Of a stretch of DNA of 34,948 nucleotides, positions 25,183 through 32,292 are shown one piece after another. Every line of letters starts with the position of its first letter. The stretch's first letter is position 1. The notes under the pieces were generated by a model. That model saw nothing but the letters and a program-made list of their open reading frames with translations. It made no database searches and was not told the DNA's origin. Made by a program: the position numbers and the translations under genes. This DNA comes from Myxococcales bacterium. GTDB taxonomy: Bacteria; Myxococcota_A; Polyangia; Nannocystales; Nannocystaceae. The stretch lies in assembly GCA_014240065.1 (NCBI GenBank), contig JAAZXR010000045.1, positions 1 through 34,948 of the forward strand, read 5' to 3'.

Positions 25183-26685
25183 ATGCTCTTGAGGTTGGCG
25201 ACGCCACGACATGCGAACACCCTCGACAGACTCCCTGCGCTGATTCAGGCGGGCGTGCGCTGCTTTCATCTTGAGACCGAGGAGGAGTCCCGCGCTGTGG
25301 AGCTGCTCGAGCGGCACGCAGAGACCGGCGATATGGACCTCCGCCTCTGGTCGGCCGCCTCAGGGGTCGACGAAGACCGTGTCCATACGCCGCTGCTCGA
25401 GAGCCTTCGCGGCCTGCGTCACCGACCGAAGGAGGAGCTGTGGGTGTTCCTTGAGCCCGACCCGTGGCTCAAGGATCCCCTCGCGCGCCGAGAGCTCCGT
25501 GAGCAGACCGCGCTGCCCGCGGGGCCGACCGTAGTGGTCGTGAGCCCCGAGCCCCTCGAGCGCAGGCTCCAGGCGGTCGTCACCCCCGTCACCCTCCCGT
25601 TGCCAACGGACGCTGAACTCGCGGCGGTCGTCGTGGCGACCTTCGCCGCGTGGACAGGCGCGCGACCTGTGGCCTGGCGCGACAACACACAAATTGAGCG
25701 ACTCGCGCGAGCGAGTGTCGGACTCGGCGAAGTCCAGGCCGCCCAGGCGCTGCGTTTCGCGTTGGCCGAGTGCGGCGATGAATTCGATGAGGTGCTGCGT
25801 CATATCCGCGAGCACAAGGGCAGCATGCTCGACAGCGGCGGCGCGCTCGCTCGGGTGAGCCCTGTCCCCCCCGATGAGATCGGGGGCCTCAGACCCCTGA
25901 AGCACTGGATCGTCCAGCGCGCGTTGTCCCTGAGGCCAGAGGCCCAACGCGCCGGCATCCCCCGCCCAAAAGGGCTGCTGCTCGTCGGTGTTCAAGGCTG
26001 CGGGAAGAGCCTCGCTGCCCGCGCCTGCGGCCACTTGCTCGGGCTCCCCATCCTGCGCCTCGACGTCGGCGCGCTGTTCTCCTCCGCGCTCGGATCCTCG
26101 GAGCGAAACCTCCACTCGGTCATCACGGTGTGTGAGCGCATGGCCCCCGTCGTCCTCTGGCTCGACGAGATCGACAAGAGCATGCCGATGACCAACAGCG
26201 CCGCGAGCGATGGAGGAACCTCGGCGCGATTGATGGCGTCCTTGCTCACGTGGATGCAAGATCGCGCGCAGACCGTCTTCGTGGTCGCCACCGCCAACAA
26301 CATCGCGAGGATCCCACCGGAGTTGATCCGACGAGGCCGACTCGACGAGACGTTTTTCATCGGCCTGCCTGACGCCGCCGCGCGCGTCGAGATCCTCGAC
26401 GTCCACCTTCGCAAGGTGCCCGAGCGCAGCCTCGGCTCGCTGCCGCCGCTCCAAGACTCATTCGCGGCCTTCGCCTCCGTCGTCGAAGGCGCCCACGGCT
26501 GGTCCGGGGCCGAGATCGAGGCCGCGGTGACCGAGGCCCGCCTCTTGGCCTTCGCGGACGGCAGGCCCGTCGCCTCCTCCGATCTCCGCGACGCGGTCGC
26601 CGCCACCGTGCCCATGAGTCGCAGCCACGCCGAGTCCATCCACGCGCTGCTCGAGTGGGCGGAGGCCCGGGCGCGGCTCGCCTGA
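25183..26685 (+). CDS. Ycf46-like AAA+ ATPase
   Basis: The 500-residue protein has an N-terminal domain (1-220) resembling that of cyanobacterial/chloroplast Ycf46, including the HRPKEELWVFLEPDPWL segment. A single AAA+ module follows, with Walker A GVQGCGKS (269-276), Walker B VVLWLDE (323-329) followed by IDKS, and the arginine-finger segment IPPELIRRGRLDE. Ycf46 is linked to CO2 handling in cyanobacteria, but its molecular role is unclear, so only ATP-driven remodelling can be proposed. A GGGG sequence lies eight bases before the ATG. The next gene may encode a Ycf35/DUF1257-like protein, and the pair is likely co-transcribed. Confidence 0.8.
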   Translation: MLLRLATPRHANTLDRLPALIQAGVRCFHLETEEESRAVELLERHAETGDMDLRLWSAASGVDEDRVHTPLLESLRGLRHRPKEELWVFLEPDPWLKDPLARRELREQTALPAGPTVVVVSPEPLERRLQAVVTPVTLPLPTDAELAAVVVATFAAWTGARPVAWRDNTQIERLARASVGLGEVQAAQALRFALAECGDEFDEVLRHIREHKGSMLDSGGALARVSPVPPDEIGGLRPLKHWIVQRALSLRPEAQRAGIPRPKGLLLVGVQGCGKSLAARACGHLLGLPILRLDVGALFSSALGSSERNLHSVITVCERMAPVVLWLDEIDKSMPMTNSAASDGGTSARLMASLLTWMQDRAQTVFVVATANNIARIPPELIRRGRLDETFFIGLPDAAARVEILDVHLRKVPERSLGSLPPLQDSFAAFASVVEGAHGWSGAEIEAAVTEARLLAFADGRPVASSDLRDAVAATVPMSRSHAESIHALLEWAEARARLA

Positions 26686-26728
26686 GATCCAACTCGCGTC
26701 CGCGGACGACTCGGGGCATCATCAGCCC

Positions 26729-27136
26729 GTGAGCCAGTACGTCGAGGCAGAGATCGCGGGGGTGTCCGTGGCGGAATTGGAGTCCGCTCTACAGGAATTG
26801 GGCCTGACCTGTGAGCGCTCACGCCGAGGCGCGGGGACCGTGATGCTCGACGGTTGCCTCGAGAGCGCGGGGCGCCCGGTGCACCTCCGGATCGAAGCTG
26901 GCGTCCTCGACACCGCGGAGGACTTCGGGTTTTTGACCGATGGGGGGCAGGTGCGGCTCGTGTGCGGAGACGTCGATCAATCGCTCCTCACCGCGCGCCT
27001 CTTGGCGCCGATCCACGCGAAGATTGTGGAGGCGAGGATTCGCGTACAGGGGGCGGCCTGTGTGGAGACATCGATCTCCTCCGACGCCTCCGGGCGCGAC
27101 GGGGCGGAGGTTGTGATCCGTGTGTCCGAAGACTGA
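26729..27136 (+). CDS. Small protein, possibly DUF1257/Ycf35-like
   Basis: The 135-residue protein is soluble, with no signal peptide. Its layout resembles DUF1257 (Ycf35): an N-terminal MSQYVEAEIAG strand, a helix AELESALQELGL, a central DFGFLTDGGQVRLVCGDVD comparable to the DIGF...YELVAD segment of that family, a long helix, and a final strand VVIRV. The match is by pattern only, not by close identity, so the family call is tentative. It starts with GTG 43 bp after the Ycf46-like ATPase gene in the same direction. DUF1257 genes occur next to AAA ATPase genes in several lineages, which supports the idea. It is convergent with the aldolase gene. Confidence 0.5.
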   Translation: MSQYVEAEIAGVSVAELESALQELGLTCERSRRGAGTVMLDGCLESAGRPVHLRIEAGVLDTAEDFGFLTDGGQVRLVCGDVDQSLLTARLLAPIHAKIVEARIRVQGAACVETSISSDASGRDGAEVVIRVSED

Positions 27137-27149
27137 GTCCGCGACGCGG

Positions 27150-28163
27150 CTACTCCATGGACGAAGTGTACTCACCCCGCGCGGCGTGTGCGTTGCATCG
27201 AGCGCGATGCAAGAGCGTCTTGCTCGCGACGCCGACGTTCGACGACTTGCCGGCCCAGGCCCGCAACGCGGAGTGCTGTAGCGCGCGGCCGTAGCTGAAG
27301 GAGAGCGCCCATGGGAGCGACGGGGCCCCCTCGTTCATCGCCTGCAGGTGCTCCGTCGCCAAGGTCTCGCTTTGACCGCCGGAGAGGAAGACGATGCCGG
27401 GAACCGACGCGGGCACCGTGTCTCGCAGCAAGGCGACCGTGCGCGCGGCCACTTCCTGTACGCTCGCCTGCGCCTCACACTCTTGGCCGGAGATGACCAT
27501 ATTGGGCTTGAGCAGCATCCCGTCGAAACGGACGCCGCAGCGAGCCAGCTGCGCGAACACCAGGCGATGGGTGTCTCGCGTCACGGCCTCGCAGCGATCG
27601 ATCGTGTGCGCGCCGCTCATGAGGACCTCGGGCTCGACGATCGGTACGATCCCTGCTTCCTGACACAGCGCCGCGTATCTCGCCAGCGCGTGGGCGTTGG
27701 CCTCCATGCATCGCAGGGACGGCAGCCCCTCGGTGATGGTGATGACCGCGCGCCACTTGGCGAACCTCGCGCCGAGTCCACGGTACTCCTCTAGTCGCCC
27801 GCGGAGACCGTCGAGCCCCTCTGTTACGAGCTCGCCCGGCGCTCCCGCGAGCGGCTTGGCGCCCGTGTCCACCTTGATCCCGGGCATCACGCCCTTGGCG
27901 GCGAGCAGCTCTCCGAAGGACACCCCCGAGTCCGTCGATTGGCGGATCGTCTCGTCGTACATGATGACGCCGCTGATATGACTCTCTACCTCGGGGGAGG
28001 TGAACAACAGCTGCCGGTAGGCCTGACGATTCGCCTCGGTGTTCTCAACGCCAATGGAGGCGAGTCGTTTTCCGACGGTGCCGGTGCTCTCGTCTGCTGC
28101 GAGGATGCCACGACCTTGGGCGACCAGCGCCGCCGCCGTGCTTTGAAGTTCTTGTGCGCTCAT
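27150..28163 (-). CDS. Fructose-bisphosphate aldolase, class I
   Basis: This glycolytic and gluconeogenic enzyme interconverts fructose-1,6-bisphosphate with dihydroxyacetone phosphate and glyceraldehyde-3-phosphate through a Schiff base. The N-terminus GRGILAADESTGTVGKRL carries the active-site Asp24. K97 (GIKVDTG), K136 (FAKWRAV), E178 (IVEPEV) and the Schiff-base lysine K219 (MLLKPNMV) are all present. The SGGQSE segment binds phosphate. The 337-residue length is a little shorter than animal class I enzymes (about 363), and the C-terminus ends YTSSME. The ATG has AGGAG seven bases upstream. Class I (metal-free) rather than class II aldolase is less common in bacteria but well known. Confidence 0.95.
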   Translation of the reverse strand: MSAQELQSTAAALVAQGRGILAADESTGTVGKRLASIGVENTEANRQAYRQLLFTSPEVESHISGVIMYDETIRQSTDSGVSFGELLAAKGVMPGIKVDTGAKPLAGAPGELVTEGLDGLRGRLEEYRGLGARFAKWRAVITITEGLPSLRCMEANAHALARYAALCQEAGIVPIVEPEVLMSGAHTIDRCEAVTRDTHRLVFAQLARCGVRFDGMLLKPNMVISGQECEAQASVQEVAARTVALLRDTVPASVPGIVFLSGGQSETLATEHLQAMNEGAPSLPWALSFSYGRALQHSALRAWAGKSSNVGVASKTLLHRARCNAHAARGEYTSSME

Positions 28164-28449
28164 TCGTTGCTCCTAGGGTTGGTACATCACGCCAACGCGA
28201 AGCGAAGGTGACCGGCCGCGGGGAACCTGTCAACCGCGACGGCGGCACCTGCCCGGACCGCGCATATGGGCCGCGATTCGCCACAAAAGAGGCGGCCGAG
28301 GGGGCTCTCGCGCGCTCCCAAGGGTCCCAAGGGTGCCAAGTCACGACCGCGATCCCCGCGACGAGGGGCGCCGCGCAAGAAAATGAGGTCGCGGCTCGCC
28401 ATCCTCGTAACACGGCGCATACTCACGGCGTTCGCTTAACACATCCGCC
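28164..28449. other. Divergent intergenic region between aldolase and YedY-like genes
   Basis: This 286-bp GC-rich stretch holds the promoters of the two divergent genes. On the minus strand a TTGACA (28233-28228) lies upstream of the aldolase gene, but no good -10 follows at the right spacing. A short direct repeat CCCAAGGGT occurs twice near 28318-28335. No gene is evident. Confidence 0.5.
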
Positions 28450-29169
28450 ATGGAATTGTACGAACGAGGACTTCGCCGACAACAGGCCCACCTGCGACGA
28501 CGGCGTATTCTGGCCGCCGCCGCGGGGACGATGGTGGTCGCCCTCGGCGCGCACCGCTGGATCGACGATGAGGCCACCGCGAACGCGAAGCGACAAAAGC
28601 GAGCCGACGGCCGGATGCGGCTCCCCCCAGGGCAGCGCGTCCTGAGCAAGTTCCGACCCATGGGAGGGACCCCCGGTGACCCGCGGCCAAACCACCTGCG
28701 GCTGCGGATCTATGGTGAGGTCGATGAGCCGACCACGATGACGATGCGTGATCTGCTCGCGCTCGAGCAACACGACGCGCAGGTCGATGTTCACTGCGTC
28801 ACCGGGTGGTCGGTCCTGGGCGCGGAGGTCCGAGGCGTGTCTATCGAGACCATTCGGCGCGCCGTGGGAGTCTCCGAGCGCGCCAACTATGTGATCTTCG
28901 AGGGCGCCGCCGGCTACACGGCGAACGTCCCGCTCGACGACCTCCGCGGCCCCAACAACCTCCTCGCCTATCGTCTCGACGGCGCGCCGCTGTCCGTAGA
29001 AAACGGCGCGCCGCTGCGAGCCATGGTCCCCGACTTGTACTTTTGGAAGAGCGCGAAGTGGGTGACTGGCCTCCGCTTCGTCGCGCGAGACCGACCGGGA
29101 TATTGGGAGACGCGCGGGTATCACAACCACGCCGACCCGTGGGAGGAGGAACGGCATGCCCTCTTCTAG
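28450..29169 (+). CDS. Molybdopterin-dependent oxidoreductase, YedY/sulfite oxidase family
   Basis: The 239-residue protein has the oxidoreductase molybdopterin-binding fold. The molybdenum-ligating Cys is C116 in VHCVTGWS. The cofactor pocket shows APLSVENGAPLRAMVPDLYFWKSAKWV, and the end RPGYWETRGYHNHADPWEEER is typical. Residues 16-34 (LRRRRILAAAAGTMVVALGA) form a basic plus hydrophobic segment that could be a Tat signal or a membrane anchor. The Tat consensus is imperfect. Its substrate is unknown, and relatives include the methionine sulfoxide reductase MsrP and various sulfite oxidase-like enzymes. It overlaps the next membrane gene by 14 bases, suggesting that gene encodes its electron-transfer partner. 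Confidence 0.87.
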   Translation: MELYERGLRRQQAHLRRRRILAAAAGTMVVALGAHRWIDDEATANAKRQKRADGRMRLPPGQRVLSKFRPMGGTPGDPRPNHLRLRIYGEVDEPTTMTMRDLLALEQHDAQVDVHCVTGWSVLGAEVRGVSIETIRRAVGVSERANYVIFEGAAGYTANVPLDDLRGPNNLLAYRLDGAPLSVENGAPLRAMVPDLYFWKSAKWVTGLRFVARDRPGYWETRGYHNHADPWEEERHALF

Positions 29170-29755
29170 ACCTCCGGAGCAAGGCGCGCGATCTGTCTTT
29201 CTCCGCTGGCGGCGTTGGCTCCGCGCCGCCCACCGCGACGTCGGGTACATGCTCGTCGGGCTCACCTTTGTGTACGCGCTCTCCGGGCTCGCGGTGAATC
29301 ACATCGCAGACTGGGATCCGAACTTTGACGCCTACGAACGAACCGTGCAGCTCTCGGCGGGATACCCAGCCATGGACGACAGCGCCCTGGCCGCCGCCGC
29401 GCTCTCCGCCGCCGGCGTCGACGGGCCGCCTACAGACACCTTCGGGCTCGACGACGAGCTTCAGGTCACGACCTCGAGCGCCGAGCTGACAGTCTCCCGG
29501 GCGTCAGGCGAGGTGCTCGTTCGCGGTCGCTCGCCGCGCTTGCTCCTCCGCGTGTCGAACTGGCTGCATCTCAACCGCGGCAAGCGGGCGTGGACCTTCA
29601 TCGCTGACGCGTACGCCATCTTGCTCTTGGGGCTCGCTGTCTCCGGCATGTTCATGCTCCCTGGGCGACGTGGGCTCCGCGGACGGGGGGCGGTGTTGGT
29701 CGCGCTGGGCGTCTCCATCCCGGTCCTCTACGTCACCTTGTCGGGCGGGCCGTAG
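29156..29755 (+). CDS. PepSY-associated transmembrane protein
   Basis: The 199-residue protein has about three membrane segments: VGYMLVGLTFVYALSGLAV (near 29-47), FIADAYAILLLGLAVSGMFML (near 139-160), and a final one at about 175-192. A small periplasmic domain with PepSY-like features sits between the first two. Conserved-looking histidines occur in AAHRDVG, AVNHIADWDP and NWLHLNRGK, positions that could bind haem as in membrane electron-transfer partners. Such genes occur next to YedY-like molybdoenzymes, and the 14-base overlap supports a joint redox module. Electron transfer from quinol to the molybdoenzyme is inference. Confidence 0.78.
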   Translation: MPSSRPPEQGARSVFLRWRRWLRAAHRDVGYMLVGLTFVYALSGLAVNHIADWDPNFDAYERTVQLSAGYPAMDDSALAAAALSAAGVDGPPTDTFGLDDELQVTTSSAELTVSRASGEVLVRGRSPRLLLRVSNWLHLNRGKRAWTFIADAYAILLLGLAVSGMFMLPGRRGLRGRGAVLVALGVSIPVLYVTLSGGP

Positions 29756-29769
29756 CGGCCGCGCGCCTC

Positions 29770-29797
29770 GCTTGACACCGAAGCCCGATCCACTACA
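29770..29797 (+). promoter_or_regulatory. Sigma-70 promoter of tRNA-Gln
   Basis: TTGACA at 29770-29775 and TACATT at 29792-29797 are separated by 16 bp. The predicted start near 29804 is about 24 bases before the mature tRNA, as expected for a tRNA leader. Confidence 0.75.
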
Positions 29798-29827
29798 TTC
29801 TCCCCTCGCGTCGTCTCCGACGGCCAC

Positions 29828-29899
29828 TCCCAGATCGTCCAATCGGCAGGACACCGGGTTCTGATCCCGTCAATCTAGGTTCGAGTCCTAGTCTGGGAA
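29828..29899 (+). tRNA. tRNA-Gln (anticodon CUG)
   Basis: A complete 72-base cloverleaf can be folded. The acceptor arms TCCCAGA/TCTGGGA pair over seven bases. The D stem is GTCC/GGAC, and the anticodon loop TTCTGAT has CTG at 29861-29863. The T arm is CTAGG-TTCGAGT-CCTAG. The discriminator base is A and CCA is not encoded. The first pair of the anticodon stem (C-T) is mismatched. It reads the CAG codon. Confidence 0.95.
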
Positions 29900-29901
29900 C
29901 T

Positions 29902-29930
29902 CCGCCCCACCCCATCGGTGGGGCGGTTTT
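29902..29930 (+). terminator. Intrinsic terminator of tRNA-Gln
   Basis: A perfect 10-bp stem (CCGCCCCACC / GGTGGGGCGG) with loop CCATC is followed by TTTTGTGT. It begins three bases after the tRNA and closes a minimal single-gene unit. Confidence 0.93.
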
Positions 29931-29933
29931 GTG

Positions 29934-31259
29934 TCACGCCCCCGGACGCGAAAACACGGCGATGCTCTCGAAGTGCGCCGTGTGAGGGAACATGTCCACG
30001 ACGCCCGCCGCTTCAAACTCGTACCCGAATTCCCCCACGAGGATCCCGGCGTCCCGGGCGAGGCTCTCGGGGCCACACGCCACGTACACGATCCGCTGCG
30101 GCTTCATGCCCCCGAGCACGCGGACGACGTCCTCGGCCCCCGTCCGCGGCGGATCGAGCAGCACGCGGTCCCACGTCCCGCTCGCCCAGGCCGCGCGCTC
30201 TGGGTGCTCGTACAGGTTTTGCCGCTCGAACGTGGCGTGACTGAGATGATTGCGGGCCGCGTTCTCGCGCCCGAGCTCGACCAGGCCCCCCTCCCCCTCG
30301 ACACCCAACACGTGGGCGCCCCTCGCCGCGATCGGCAGGGTGAAGTTCCCTAGCCCGCAGAACAGGTCGAGGACCCGCGCCCCCTTTGTCAATTGGAGGT
30401 GCTGCATCGCGTCCGCCACGAGCACCTCGTTCATCTCTCCGTTCACCTGCACGAAGCTCGTCGGCGTGAAATGGAAATTGAGCCCCGCCACCGAATACGA
30501 GAGCGCGGCGGGAGCCTCACCTGCGAGCGGCCGAATTGTGTCGAGTCCGCCGGGCTGCAGATAGACGTGCACCCCATGTCGCCGCCCGAACTCTCGGAGC
30601 GCCTCGATGTCCTCCGTGACGGGCGGCTCGAGCACGCGAAACACCAACACGCACCGCTCGTCCCCGACCGCCACCTCCACCTGGGGCACGCAGGCGCGGA
30701 TGCTCAGCCCCTGAATCAACGCGGCCAGCGGCGCGACCAGGTCGCCGGCCGGGGGCCGCAAGACCGCGCAGCTGTCCATGCGCGCCACGAAGCGTCGATC
30801 GATGCGCTCCCGAAACCCCACCAACACCTCGTCCTTGGAGCGCACGTACCGGACGCCGAGCCTCGCGCGCCGGCGATAGCCCGTGGACGCGCCACGCCGA
30901 TCCGGGAGCCAACGCGCGGGCTGCACGCCCGCGGCCTCAAAATCGGCGCTCAGCTGGCGGCGCTTGTGGGCGATTTGAGCCGCGGAGTCCATCTCCTGCA
31001 AGACGCAGCCGCCGCAGACTCTGTGGTGTACGCAGGGCGCCGTTACGCGCTCCTCGGCCGCGCGCAGCACCTCCTCTGCGTTCGCCAACATCACGCCTTT
31101 GCGCGCGCGAAGCGGGCGCACAACGAGGCGCTCGCCCGACAGCCCGCCTTGAACGCGCACGGACCTCGTCCCGTGCGTCGCGACCCCAAGGCCATCGCGA
31201 CCGAGTCGCTCGATCTCCACCTCGAACGGTGCCATGTCCTTTGCGCGTCGCCTGCCCAC
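29934..31259 (-). CDS. rlmD: 23S rRNA (uracil-C5)-methyltransferase, RlmD/TrmA family
   Basis: The 441-residue S-adenosylmethionine-dependent enzyme methylates carbon 5 of a uridine in rRNA (U1939 in E. coli RlmD) or, in paralogues, tRNA. An N-terminal TRAM-like domain (about 10-65) precedes a 4Fe-4S site with C76, C82, C85 (HRVCGGCVLQ) and C164. The methyltransferase core has DLFCGLGNFTLP at 298-309, LLDPPRTGA near 368 and the catalytic nucleophile C395 in VYVACGPESLARD. RlmD is the best guess because of the cluster and length, but RlmC/RumB-type relatives cannot be excluded. The GTG start is the furthest upstream, and a Met nine codons in (MAPFEVE) is an alternative. It converges on the tRNA-Gln unit. 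Confidence 0.88.
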   Translation of the reverse strand: MGRRRAKDMAPFEVEIERLGRDGLGVATHGTRSVRVQGGLSGERLVVRPLRARKGVMLANAEEVLRAAEERVTAPCVHHRVCGGCVLQEMDSAAQIAHKRRQLSADFEAAGVQPARWLPDRRGASTGYRRRARLGVRYVRSKDEVLVGFRERIDRRFVARMDSCAVLRPPAGDLVAPLAALIQGLSIRACVPQVEVAVGDERCVLVFRVLEPPVTEDIEALREFGRRHGVHVYLQPGGLDTIRPLAGEAPAALSYSVAGLNFHFTPTSFVQVNGEMNEVLVADAMQHLQLTKGARVLDLFCGLGNFTLPIAARGAHVLGVEGEGGLVELGRENAARNHLSHATFERQNLYEHPERAAWASGTWDRVLLDPPRTGAEDVVRVLGGMKPQRIVYVACGPESLARDAGILVGEFGYEFEAAGVVDMFPHTAHFESIAVFSRPGA

Positions 31260-31341
31260 GAGGCTTGCTAATGCACGCGATGTTCGTTGTCAACACGGGG
31301 CGCTCCCGCCGGCGATCACGGCGCGGGCCAGGCCGCCCTCC

Positions 31342-32205
31342 CTACGCCGAAACGTCAACGGTCACGCCGACCGACGAGCGATGGCCGCCCCTGACGTCGG
31401 CCATCTTCGCCAGTTGACTGCGGGCCGTGCCCTCGGTGCGGACCGACATGAACGTGGTGACCCGATCGTTCTGGGTCGTCTGCACGCTCACCCCCGCCGC
31501 CGCGCGGATGCGCTGCATCTTCGAAATGGTCGCGCGTGGATTATTCTCGACGGGTGACACATCAAACGACACGTCGCCACCCACGATGTAGCGATGTCCG
31601 TCAGGGCCCATCGCGAACTGATACGTCGAGTCTCCCGCGAAGGTGCCGCCCACCGCGGCCTTCATGGCCTGGGTGCGCCGAACCTCTCGCTCTTGCACCC
31701 GCATGCGCTGCACTTGCGCGTTCAGCTGCTTGGATCCACGCCCCATGCGGCGGGACGGACCATCTTCGCGGGCCTCGGTCGCCTCGCGCTGTGACCGAAT
31801 GGGGTCCTCCCCTGGCCGATCCGCGGCACGATCTGCATCCTGCACCGGACCTGCGCTCTGCTGCTCCGTGGCGCCGACGCCCCGTTCGGTCGCTCGGGGC
31901 GGAGCCTCGCTCGAGGCCTCCCCAGGGGTGCCACGAGACACCCCGTTGGACACCACCGGCGGTGAGACTCGAGCCTGCACGGGCGGGGGCGGGGCTGCCG
32001 GCCCCGGCGGCGGCGGCGACGGCGGCGGCGACGCGAGCGCTCGCGCCTCCGAAGAAATTGTCACGGTATCTCGTGCGACCGGAGGCGACGGCGGTGCCGA
32101 CGCGCGCTGCGACACCGAGGGCGTCCCCTCGATGCCTCCAATTCCAGACACGCGAGGCGTTGACGCCCCGCGACTAGAGCCGGCTATGGTGTCCACAAAA
32201 GACAT
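31342..32205 (-). CDS. SprA-family protein lacking the HExxH zinc motif
   Basis: The 287-residue protein has a long Pro/Ala/Ser-rich N-terminal half (with RDTVTISSEARALA near 45-60) and a C-terminal domain matching the SprA-related (putative metalloprotease, CJM1_0395-type) family. That domain includes FAGDSTYQFAMGPDGHRYIVGGDVSFD-like sequence and NPRATISKMQRIRAAA. In that family a preceding EVRxHExxHxxxGG segment carries the zinc site. Here it reads EVRRTQAMKAAVGG, so both histidines and the glutamate are replaced. The protein is therefore probably not a zinc protease and may have a structural or binding role. I chose the ATG with GGGGA six bases upstream. The open frame continues 75 codons further but overlaps the divergent pdxB start. 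Confidence 0.72.
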   Translation of the reverse strand: MSFVDTIAGSSRGASTPRVSGIGGIEGTPSVSQRASAPPSPPVARDTVTISSEARALASPPPSPPPPGPAAPPPPVQARVSPPVVSNGVSRGTPGEASSEAPPRATERGVGATEQQSAGPVQDADRAADRPGEDPIRSQREATEAREDGPSRRMGRGSKQLNAQVQRMRVQEREVRRTQAMKAAVGGTFAGDSTYQFAMGPDGHRYIVGGDVSFDVSPVENNPRATISKMQRIRAAAGVSVQTTQNDRVTTFMSVRTEGTARSQLAKMADVRGGHRSSVGVTVDVSA

Positions 32206-32292
32206 ACCTGTCCCCAGTTTTGATGGTGTAGGGTGCGAGCGCGCTCCACAAGGCCCTAAAGTGGGCCACCTGTCGCCCCCACGAGCCAGACG

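Noticed and set aside
25360-26454. 364-codon frame antisense to the Ycf46-like ATPase
   Set aside because: The sense strand has Walker A, Walker B and arginine-finger motifs. The antisense product has no motif.
28228-28233. TTGACA on the minus strand upstream of the aldolase gene
   Set aside because: No acceptable -10 hexamer is found 16-18 bp downstream, so I do not call it a promoter.
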